NCBI GenBank assembly: GCA_038277395.1
Contig: CM076190.1
Span: 244,199,256-244,263,255 of the forward strand
Direction of reading: 5' to 3'
DNA length: 64,000 nt
From: Dryocosmus kuriphilus
Taxonomy: Eukaryota; Arthropoda; Insecta; Hymenoptera; Cynipidae
The translations under genes were made by a program, and so were the position numbers. Positions 55,190-64,000 of the stretch are shown piece after piece (the stretch's first letter is position 1; each line of letters opens with the position of its first letter). The notes under the pieces are model-generated. The model had not been told where the DNA came from. It searched no databases and saw nothing but the letters and a program-made list of their open reading frames with translations.

Positions 55190-57355
55190 CGGTAATTCAG
55201 CTTCAAGAAATGTGAAATGAAAATATAATATTCAAGCTTCGAAGTTCTCCATGGATCTAAAGAATTTATGAAAAAGCTATCATTCTGAAAAAGTAGGCTT
55301 TTTAAAAAGTCGAAAAATAGATTTTACTCTAACCTTTTACTTGGGAAGCTAATTCTTGAATACATACAAAGGCTATTTTTTCTTCAGAAGGTTACATTTT
55401 TGATACAAAAAGAAAAAGAAGCACTTCTTTCATATTTTTCTAAATGTGAGTAATTGCTTCTAAGGAAAAAGGAAGGCTCTAGAATTGGCTCTTAAAGTTC
55501 TTATTGAAATTTTTTAAATTTGTGCTAAACATAGGAACTCTGATAATAACTAAATATTGAACAATATGTATTAAATAATATCATCAGCGAAAACATATTT
55601 GTTTTCTTTATCTGCTTGTACCTATGAGGACTGCAAGCTACATTTTTTGATGTTGCAGTTTTCCTTCACATCCCAAATTTCATTTTTCCAAACCTTTAGA
55701 ATTTTTCTTTTTCGAGTTCTTGTTTTTGTCTAGATCTATAAAATAGACGCTAATATTAAAGTCGGTACTCCTAAACATTTTTGTTGTAAATTTTCTATTT
55801 AGAATTAATCAAGCTTTATGTCTTTTTTAAAAATATTTTTCCATATGTCCATCTCAATTCCACTCAGCCCTGCAATTTAATTTCGAGAAAGAGTAGAGTT
55901 AACCAGATGCGAGAGCTATCTTTACCCTCTTTGTAGCGTCTTCGATTAGGGTTTTTCGCCACGTTCATTTCTGCGAGGCTTCTACAGTCCAGTGGCCATC
56001 ACTTAATTCTTCTTCCAGTTTTTCCACCCGCAGTATATTACTACAGTTTCCATCGTCCAAGATACAAGGCCGCGTTTCTGTTGAGGACGGATGGGAGGAG
56101 CAATTAACGTACAAGACCTACGCATCAGTTCTTGTGAGGTGGTAGGTAAAGACGCTCAAACCTTTTGACTTCCTCTAAAATAAAAAGATGAGAGCAGTCC
56201 AGTCGGCTAGAGTTTTTATCAATTATTTTAGAGTTTGATGGAATCCCGATCTGGAACGAGGATTTCCAAGCTTCAATTATTATCCTATTGTCCAAATCGT
56301 CCTTGCTGGCCACCTACGGTCAACTCTTTCCCGTTAGGTGAGGAGATTTTCCCAAGCCGTGGATGTTGGCTCTGCATAGACAATGAAGGAAGAATGACTC
56401 ACCGAAGAGAAGAATAGATGATACGGCAGACCAATTGGTAGCGGAAATGTAGAAGATGTTTATAGATTCACAGAGGTTTCATTTATATGACAATATGAAT
56501 TCATTCAGTAAGTGATTGTACACGAAAGTGCAGCTTGAAAAGCGCCTGCAACATAAGCAAAATAGTAGTAACCTAGATTAATGCAAATATTACTGGCCGG
56601 GTGCATTATAAGAATTATCTCTTAGGCTCAAGTTACTTTTTATCCACACACATAGCCTAACTGTAGCATAAGTTTACATATTTATAATAATATTGTGGAT
56701 TTAGATGCTTATGCATTTCAATAATCGCAAACTATATGATTTAATTCTCTTCTTAGTACATTTATCGATACCAATTCCATCCTTCCGTTCAGACAACATC
56801 TAATCCAAGAAACATGCTCAAATAAGAGACTAACACAAGGCAGAAAATAAAAAATAACCATGAACTAAGTAGTACGTAGACGCAGCCATTCAGTGTAGCG
56901 TACAATGTTAATATAAAAAACAGGCTAGATTGCAGATTCCGCAAGATTTGTATATATAACAATAATTATTCTTAGTAAGAAGTCATTAGTGAGCTCTCTC
57001 TATCTTACTCCCATATGCTTGAGATACTCTCGCACTTCTCTCTCCCCACTTCTTCGTGACTTATGTCCATGAAATCGTCCAAATTCAGCAAAATAGAGCA
57101 GTATAGGAATTGGTCGGCAAAACACCGCGCGTAACTAGCAGACTGGACACCATACTTCAATCTCAACTGTTTTGTAGTTACTTTTGCCTCCTTTACTTTA
57201 TATCACTTTTATCTTTTACTGTTTTCATTTTCTCAATGACTACGTGACCACACCTCGAACACTTGAATCCCCTCCCTCAACCACGTGACCCAACTATAGA
57301 CAACGTGAACTCTCTCCTGACCACGTGGCAACGATCTTGGCCATGTGACTGTCGC
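55190..57355. other. Intergenic part of duplication copy 2
   Basis: Matches about 14270-16335. No gene supported. Confidence 0.4.
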
Positions 57356-57363
57356 CTGAAACA

Positions 57364-57770
57364 GTGAAGCTTCTGGGCATACTTATTCACAAATTAACTT
57401 TAAAAATTAGAGCAACTGAAATGCTGGTTCAAAATTCAATTCTTAATGATGGGATTTGTAACGGGGAACATGTACAAAGTTTAGAGTTGCATATATTTAG
57501 TACTAAATTTAGTTTCATTACTGATGCTAAAAAAGACACCACGTCATTCATACCACGAATAACGTTTGAGTCCGGAGAATTTTTATCTTTATCATTTATT
57601 TCGTATAGAAGACAATTTCCAATTGTTTTAACTTTTGAAAAATACAATACATGAATCACAAGGTCAAAGTTTCGGAAAGTTAGGAACATACTTTCACAAA
57701 CCATTACTTTCTCATTGACAATTATATGTAGCTCTATATATATGTAACAATCCTGATAAATTATTTATTG
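57364..57770 (+). pseudogene. Pif1-type helicase C-terminal fragment, copy 2
   Basis: Parallel of 16340-16760. Reads ILIHKLTLKIRATEMLVQN, NDGICNGEHVQSLELHIF, TSFIPRITFESGEFLSL and YRRQFPIVLTF, then shifts frame. NDG.CNG and F.PRI are nearer to the usual helicase pattern than in copy 1, while the initial LPPHKL region is worse, so the copies have decayed independently. Confidence 0.7.
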
Positions 57771-58051
57771 AGAATAATTCAAAAGATGACAAAATCATTA
57801 ACAAAATTTTTCGGAAGGAGATTTTCGAACGAGGATCAACTATGTTCTCTTGATCTCATACTAGCTTAATAATACGTAATATTAGCAATAGTTAAGATAT
57901 ATTTTAAATAAAATTTCAGATATTTTGGTTATTTTTTTCTTTTGGAACAGTTTAATACAATTTTTGTTACAGAACTCTAAATTATTCACCTCCAGTATAA
58001 AATGTCAAAATTACTTAAAATTGTTAAAAAGTTGCTGATCTTCTTCGCAAT

Positions 58052-58833
58052 CTAAGTTTTTTTTTCAAAATATCTATTTCTGATGAAACAAACTAGCATC
58101 ACATAACAACAGATTATTGAAGTTTGTAAGTATTGCCGGAAAACTCTGCATTTTGCTAAAAAATTCTTTGACAATAGGACGCGTTTGCCTACGGGAACTT
58201 CCAAAATTTCCTCTCTCGTCAATCGAGAAATCTTGCCATTAAACATGTTTATTTTCGCCCTGCACTGACTGGAATAATCATACGTGTAAGTATATATTCC
58301 ACGAAGAACATATTCACTCTCCAATATTGCAAAGACATCGCCCTGGGGTGTTGACAATACAGTTTGATCCCGGATCATAATGGGTATATAGCGAGCTCCT
58401 CCTCGCACTCTAAGTTTTTTATCGTCAGGAAATTTGTATTTTCGAATTACAAATAGCCGATTCGGATTCAATTTGGGAACAAGCCATGGAGGTTCACGTC
58501 CATCCGAGGAAGGATGTGTGGCGGTTGGAGACCTGGACCTGGCACGAGGATAAGACCCATCAGGAGGACACGGTGGATGTCCTTCAGTGGAAGAAGGTTC
58601 GGCAGGTGGAGAACTGGACCTGGCACGAGAAGGAGACCTGGCAAGAGAACTCGGTTCATGTCCGTCAGAGGAAGAAAGTTCGGCAGATGGAGACCTGGAC
58701 CTGGTACGGGGAGAAGATCCGGCAGGATAACTCTGAGCCCTCACAGGAGAATGAGGTCCGCCAAAAGAATAAAAAGGTCCGTTACAGGGAATATGATCGC
58801 CATTAGGGTAACAATCAAACTCCGAACTTAATT
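58052..58833 (-). CDS. Exon B2, open terminal exon of the unrecognised gene family
   Basis: Minus-strand exon beginning after acceptor TTTCTGTTTCTTGTTTCAG (ends 58834), phase 1, without its own ATG. Reads EFDCYPNGDHIPCNGPFYSF; three Pro/Ser/Arg units of about 28 residues (SYPAGSSPRTRSRSPSAELS; SPSRARSSSPPAEPSSTEGH; DGSYPRARSRSPTATHPSSD); then the shared domain with WLVPKLNPNRLFVIRKYKF, RYIPIMIRDQTVLSTPQGDV, FAILESEYVLRGIY, CRAKINMFNGKISRLTREEI and VPVGKRVLLSKNFLAKCRV. Compared with B1, one extra base after KCRV shifts the end, giving a different ~25-residue hydrophobic/basic tail before the stop at 58052. The repeat tract differs in unit number and order, so it evolves quickly while the C-terminal domain is kept. 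No family recognised. Confidence 0.6.
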
Positions 58834-59499
58834 CTGAAACAAGAAACAGAAACAAGTTAAAAATATTTTTAAGGTTTCGTACCCTAGGGCATAAACATAA
58901 ACACTTATAATTTTGGTCTAGTTAAGATTAGGCTCTGAATTTAAGCTCGAACAAAAGGTTTATATTGCATTAAATAGAATTTAGAACCTGTATCTTTAAA
59001 AAAATATATCAAAGTGTTGTGGATCAGTCTTCGTATCAACTTCAAATCAAGGTGGTCGACAATTGCGGATTAAAAAATTAATTTCTGCACTTCCTTCATG
59101 TCTGTAGCTATCAGTTGTAATACATGTAGGTTAGACATGACTAAAAATGTCAACTTTATCCATAATGTTTCAAGAGGGGTAAAAGTCTTAACCCAAAAAA
59201 CGATTATTTCAATGTTCTTAAGTTATTTTTTGAGGTATGGGACAAGGGATGACCTGATGGAGTAAAAAGACACTTTTTTCTGATCTTTCGACCTCAAAAC
59301 AAGCGAGTACCCCTTTTTTCAAATATTTCGGTCATCATGAGTTATGCTTCAACCACAAAATGGGTTATTTGAGAACTTTCAAGCTTTTTTTTCAACCTGA
59401 AAAATATCAGGATACGCTGTATTCTGAAGGTTTCATTTACAACATTCATTTCTAACTGCTTTTTTTAGGTTAGGGAGGAACTGAGAGATGATGGTGTCA

Positions 59500-59660
59500 A
59501 ACAGATGACAGATTCGCTTTCAGCGACGAAATACGGCACAAAATTAGGTGCAATATTTTCCAGATCTTCATATACGATAAATACAAAAACATTTTTATCT
59601 TACTTAGTTACCACAAACAAATTGTTTCCTTTATTGAAATCATAAATGAAGATGTCTGTG
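59500..59660 (+). pseudogene. Endonuclease-like fragment, copy 2
   Basis: Reads KQMTDSLSATKYGTKLGAIF, then TFLSYLVTTNKLF and a frameshift into FIEI. The ATKYGT.L.AIFSR and F.SY pattern matches the end of APE-type endonucleases tied to Helitron proteins. Shorter than the copy-1 fragment at its front; the GDFN-like part is absent. Confidence 0.5.
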
Positions 59661-59759
59661 ATTCTAATATAGATGAATGTAGTTGTAAACAAGTTTGTGA
59701 AAAGTACCTGTAAATCATTATAAAAATAACGGTAAACATGTTTTTATTACTTCACCTAC

Positions 59760-60995
59760 TTTCAAAAAAATAAAGTCCACACCACATATATTTCATTATT
59801 CGCTATTAGCGAGCGCCCTGAGATGGACACAGTTTTTTATGTGTCTATGTCATTGTGAAGCAGCAGAGAAAAAGCTATAGTTAAGTTTTGTTGCAGGTAA
59901 AATTTAGCGCGTTTAAAGTTTACACGCTATTTTGCAAAAATGTATCTTAAGATAGAATCAAAAGTGTCGTCTGCTACGCCGCCGACAGCAGTACGAAAAA
60001 AGCACAGCATAAGTAAAATGAGGCTAGAAATCAGGCAAATATTTTATAAAACGTTATGCCTATATAAATGGCAATTTAAAAATAATTATATTTATTACGG
60101 ACATGTCTTTTTCGCGACTGAGAATATATTACTTGAAACATCAAGAATCCAAGTAGTCATCTTTAAAAGCTACACCATGGCTTATGAAGTTCATAAGATT
60201 GTAACCGTTTTTAAAAGTTCCAGTGTGATACTTTCTACTTCAGTCGGTGTTACAGTTTGGGATTAGTTTGAAATTAAAACATTATATGAAATTGATTGTC
60301 AAGAACACGTTTCATATAATAAATAAGTTGTATTTAGAATTCATTTAAATAAAAAGTATGGTTAAATAAAAAATAATTTAAAAATCAAACTTAATTGAAT
60401 AGTACATGTGTATGTATGTTACTCTTTTTTTATTACAAATATGCAGAATTTGTATCATAAATTGAGTAAAGATTGAGCAATTTTTCTACTTATTGTCAAC
60501 CTTAATTCCTTCTCTAGGAGCCATCAATAAGTTACGTACCACACATTTTGCCAATTTTGTACGCCCCCCCCTCCACCATGTAACAAGTAATAAGATGGTA
60601 TGGATTTAATTTTTACATTTTTTTAATTTACTAAGATATACCTCTTATTATTTAATACCTTTTATGTTTCTAAAGTCAATTTTAAAGAACATTATTCAGT
60701 AAATAATATTTTTTGCTTATTATTATTAGAAGGGTATTGCGACTGCGCGCGACTGCTACACGAATGTAGCTGTGGGTTCCTGGCGCTAACTGGAAGTAGT
60801 ACGTCTGTAGCAGACATGGAGTTGGCAATGTATACCCCTGGATTAATAAATGCATCCTTAGTTCTTTGAGATAACTCTGAGTGTCTCATGTTAGTTTATT
60901 TGAAACCATGCATCTTCCAAGAGTTTATGGGCAGCAGCGCGCGTTAACTGCGCGATTAATTGTGTGGTAAGAAATAAACACGAGTGAATTAGAGT
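59760..60995. other. No gene supported; one orphan ORF
   Basis: A plus-strand frame of 108 codons at 59940-60266 (begins MYLKIESKVSSATPP) has an ATG but no recognisable domain. A CACGAATGTAGC...AATAAATGCATCC region at 60730-60900 looks like the end of an LTR or of a transcript (AATAAA at 60846), but no partner was found. Confidence 0.25.
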
Positions 60996-61170
60996 GAAAA
61001 AGATTATAACGTTTTTGCCTCGTTTATGATTTGGGGGAAAAGGGGGAAGCTCAAAGCGCGAAAGAGGGAATAAAAGTGATGCTGGGGAAATAAGATTGAA
61101 AATGGGGAGATGGGGGCAGGATAAGATAAGGGAGTTCACAGAAAAAATGTAAAACGAGGATTGAGGAGAA

Positions 61171-63830
61171 ATGGAAGAAGAAGGAATAGATAAGATGATA
61201 GAAAAATTTAAAGTGGTGGTTGAAAAGTTTAGGGACGAAGTGAGACCCCTAAGCGAAGCAGAAAAAGGTAAGAGAGGGTGGTGCGATGAGGAATGCAGAG
61301 TGAGTAAAGTGAATATGAAAGAATGTGTGAGAAAATGGAGGAGTGAGGAAATGGAGAAAGAAAATTACAACAGGAGGAAAAGAGAACACGAGAGAATGTT
61401 GAGTGAAAAGAAGCAAAAGGAGAAAGAAAGGTATGTAAAAGAGGTTGAGAAAGCGGTAAAGGAAGGGCGGGAGTGGAAAGTGATAAATAGGGAAAGAGGA
61501 GGAAGAAAATGCATAAACGAGGAAATAGAGATGAAAGAGTGGACAGAATACTTTAAGGGATTGCTAGGAGGTGTGATAATTAGGGTTCCGGGGGAAGGGA
61601 GAAAGGTAGTTGCGGGGGAAGAGGAAGGAGCAAACGAGATTAGTAGAGAGGAGATAAATGAAGCAATCGCAAGTTTGAAAGGAAATAAGGCAACAGGGGA
61701 GGACAACATAGAGAATGAAGCACTGACGTATGGTGGGGAATGGGTGAGAGGTGAGATGTGGTGGACTTGCAATAAGGAATAAGGAAAAGGATGGTCGGAA
61801 GAGTGGAGGACTGGGTTGGTAGTGGCACTGAGTAAGAAAGAAGAGGAGAAAAATGCGCAGAACTGTAGAGGTACCACAATCATGTCAGTAGGACACAAAG
61901 TTTACGCAGAGTTGATCAGGAAAGAATTGGAAAGACAGATCGAAAAGAAAAAGAGCATACGACACAACCAAACAGGTTTTAGGAAGAGGATGGGGACAAA
62001 AGGCAATATATACGTGCTCAACTACTTAGTTCATAGGAACCTAGGTCAGCAGAAAGGGAAACTGGTCGCAATATTTGTAGACTTGGAAGCAGCGTTTGAC
62101 TCGGTCAATAGAAGGGTGCTTTGGAAGGCCTTGATAGAAAGAGGAATAGAAGAAAGTCTGATAGAGAGGATAAAAGAAATATTCGTGGAAGCTAGCATGA
62201 AGGTAAGAATAGGAAAAAAGGAAGGAGAGGATTTTTGGACGGGAAGGGGTCTGAGGCAAGAATGTCCGCTGAGCCCGGTACTGTTGAGTATTCTTTTGGC
62301 AGATTTGGAGAAAAAATTGGCAAGGAAAGGGATAGGGGAACGAAACTGGGAAATGGCAAGCTTTATTCGCTAGCATACGCCGACGATCTAGTGTTTGTAG
62401 CAGATGATGAAAGAGGGATGAGTTTAATGTGAGAATATTTGAAGAATATGTAAGAGAAAAAGATTTAACGGTGAATGTGAATAAAACGAAGATGATTTGT
62501 TTTAGAAAGAGAAAGTGTAGAATTGAGTATGAATAGAAGGTGAATGGCAAGTTGTTGGAACTGGTAGAAGAGTCTTGTTACCTAGGTTTCTGGTTCGAAA
62601 CAGAAGGAGGAAACGAGTTGCAGGTAAGAAAGAGATAGGAAAGTAGAAGCCAGGTAATGGGCCAAGTGTGGGGCATAGGAAAGAGAAGGTTCAAGGATGA
62701 TTGAAGAAGGAGAGTTTGGATTTTTGATGTATTAGTGTGGTCAGTGATAAGCTGTGGAACGGAAATTTGGGGATGGAAGGAATATAAGAGAGTAGAAATC
62801 ATGCAGGAGAGATTTCTGGGATGGGTCATGGGGATAGGATGGATCTGTCCAGGTTATATTTTGAGGGAAGAGTTAGACCGAGAAAAAATGGTGGTGAGGC
62901 AAATAAAAAGGGCATGGGATTTTGAGAAAAAGCTAAGGAGAGGGAAGGAAGTAAGGTAGAACAAGCGTGTTTAAGGGAGATAGAAGACAAAGAAAGGAGG
63001 GGAACATGAGACGGTCGAAATGGGAAGGAGAAAGGTACGCAAGGAGAAGAGCATGGGGTTTGAATGTGGGGAGTAGAGAATGGCAAAGAATAGAGGAAGA
63101 TATTCTGGCGAGACAAAGCGAGAAAAGATACAACAGTTGGTACAGGATGGTCAAGTGGGAAGGAGAGCCAAAGTATCTGAAAAGGATAAATAAAAGGAGT
63201 AAGACAGTGATAAGATTTAGAATGGGAGAGGATGTAAGGGAATGTGGGTACTGGATGAATGAGGAGGAGATTCGTTTTAGAGTACGTGCAGGGAAAGAAG
63301 GTCAGGGTAGGGGCTACTCTTCAAGTTTTGGGTGGAGCTCTGAATTATAGTAGCATGCGCTACACTTGGCAATCGGAGTAGCTGCTACTCTGGTCGGAAA
63401 GAACCATACACCGCTACGTTTCACTGAATGCTCTATATAATCGGTATAGCAGTTAGCCTTTATAGCAGCGCAACCGTTACTCATTTAGTAATTCGTCTAT
63501 ACTTCAACCAGAGATGAGGAGGCTCCGAGATCGGAGTAGCTGCTACTCTCGCGAAAAGATTAACATCTACTCTTTTTCGGTTGACCGTCTGCTCCGAGTG
63601 TTGGGCGCTGCTGTCTCTCCCATAGGAGAGTAGTCCCTACTTTGATCTTCCTTTGGTGTGGGTACGAACAGGAATCATGGATGCATGTATCAGAGAGATG
63701 TACAGGAGATGAAGGAGAAGGGAAGAGTGTGGAAGGGAGAGTGAAAGAGATTCTGAATGGGAATGGACAGAGAGAGGAATCGATGAAGATGTTGGAAAAG
63801 TTAAAAGAAAGAAAAGGCCTCATGATGTAA
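61171..63830 (+). pseudogene. LINE reverse transcriptase ORF, broken
   Basis: N-terminal basic/acidic linker with KRGWCDEECRVSKVNMKECV and EYFKGLLGG, then NEAIASLKGNKATGEDNIEN, the GNKATG.D start of RT. After a break near 61790: CRGTTIMSVGHKVYAELI, QTGFRKRMGTKGNIYVLN, AIFVDLEAAFDSVNRRVLW (first catalytic Asp), GRGLRQECPLSPVLLSILLA, and SLAYADDLVFVADDE with intact YADD at 62377-62388. Then thumb sequence LTVNVNKTKMICFRKRK, ESCYLGFWF, WSVISCGTEIWGWKEYKR and RMGEDVRECGYWMNEEE. It resumes after the MITE with CGYEQESWMHVSERCTGD (a Cys/His cluster) and ends KERKGLMM. The catalytic residues are intact, so inactivation comes from frameshifts and the insertion. Confidence 0.85.
63298..63649. mobile_element. 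MITE of ~352 bp inside the LINE ORF
   Basis: Inverted ends AAGGTCAGGGTAGGGGCTAC / GTAGGGACTACTTTG-type: left AAGGTCAGGGTAGGGGCTACT and right AGTAGTCCCTACTTTGATCTT, differing only by G/A transitions over about 23 bases. Inside, GATCGGAGTAGCTGCTACTC (or AATCGG...) occurs twice (about 63385 and 63532), each nearly palindromic. The LINE reading is continuous on either side once the block is removed. No ORF and no certain target duplication. Confidence 0.75.
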
Positions 63831-64000
63831 TTAAGAATATTAAAAATATAAAGTAGATCCGAAAAAGTAATTATCGATTATAGATTGGAAAAGGTAACAA
63901 GAAACGGAAGTCCTGGTCTCAATCGCAAAAGTGTAAATTTAAGAGTAGGATAAGAAAATATGTATGTTAAAGCGTAAGATAGCGATAAGGGAGAATTTTG

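Larger units (their letters stand above)
50790..59650 (+). repeat. Large direct duplication, copy 2
   Basis: Colinear with 10690-19750. Carries exon A2, the Pif1-like fragment, exon B2 and the endonuclease-like fragment in the same order and orientations. Differences: a Mariner insertion (51415-52356), no 16850-17455 block, no 19175-19382 MITE, and one rather than two intron units beside exon B. Confidence 0.85.
60996..64000 (+). mobile_element. Second non-LTR retrotransposon, purine-rich, interrupted by a MITE
   Basis: The coding strand is very rich in A and G, as in a LINE type common in hymenopteran genomes. The endonuclease domain is missing at the 5' side; coding is recognisable from about 61080. 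It runs through RT, a C-terminal domain, and a 3' untranslated part, and continues past the window end. A MITE breaks the ORF at 63298-63649. Confidence 0.8.

Noticed and set aside
61365..61898. 177-codon minus-strand ORF rich in Ser/Phe/Leu
   Set aside because: Antisense shadow of the purine-rich LINE ORF; the plus strand carries the RT motifs.

Overview
This is eukaryotic, almost certainly arthropod (insect) DNA. It is AT-rich and carries spliced-exon remnants with 3' splice acceptors, Mariner, Gypsy, Penelope-like, non-LTR and Helitron-type remnants, satellites and foldback elements. There are no bacterial-style operons. The Mariner and purine-rich LINE proteins resemble types common in wasps and ants, so Hymenoptera is plausible, but the window alone cannot settle this. 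I see no intact housekeeping gene. The window is a stack of nested mobile elements around one old, large duplication.

Layout: 0.65-10.3 kb holds the two halves of one decayed transposon-type gene, separated by a minus-strand Gypsy element. The Gypsy LTR was in turn hit by a Penelope-like element (PLE) with a 15-bp target duplication. About 10.7-19.75 kb is copy 1 of a ~9-kb direct duplication; copy 2 lies at about 50.8-59.65 kb. Each copy carries, in order, a plus-strand exon A (a pseudogene sharing a stop codon between copies), a Pif1-helicase C-terminal fragment, a minus-strand exon B (open in both copies), and an endonuclease-like fragment. This order suggests Helitron remains enclosing exons of an unrecognised gene family. 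20.2-21.6 kb holds an LTR-like dispersed repeat and inverted satellite pieces.

21.69-26.05 kb looks like one DNA transposon with long inverted repeats and a broken transposase-like gene. A palindromic element carrying two tRNA-like genes has inserted into one of its arms with a 12-bp target duplication. 26.10-28.54 kb is a second long-inverted-repeat element with a zinc-ligand ORF. A deleted Mariner (28.8-29.8 kb) and a 45-bp minisatellite follow.

30.6-41.1 kb is a complex satellite. It mixes a ~150-bp monomer with a ~310-bp block containing a perfect 24-bp palindrome, so palindrome spacing moves in ~150-bp steps (about 463, 612 or 762 bp). A 3.6-kb PLE with a 14-bp target duplication interrupts it. 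Next come retroviral-type Env fragments split by tandem repeats (41.1-43.5 kb), a tRNA-like block and a foldback element (44-45 kb), a nearly full-length LINE with a 16-bp target duplication (45.37-48.91 kb), duplication copy 2 with its own Mariner, and a second LINE broken by a MITE (61-64 kb).

Functionally the genes do not form a pathway. The best candidates for something undescribed are the exon A/B family inside the duplicated Helitron-like block, the palindromic tRNA-bearing insertion, the modular palindrome satellite, and the two neighbouring long-TIR elements. Family names come from remembered protein patterns; no database search was run.
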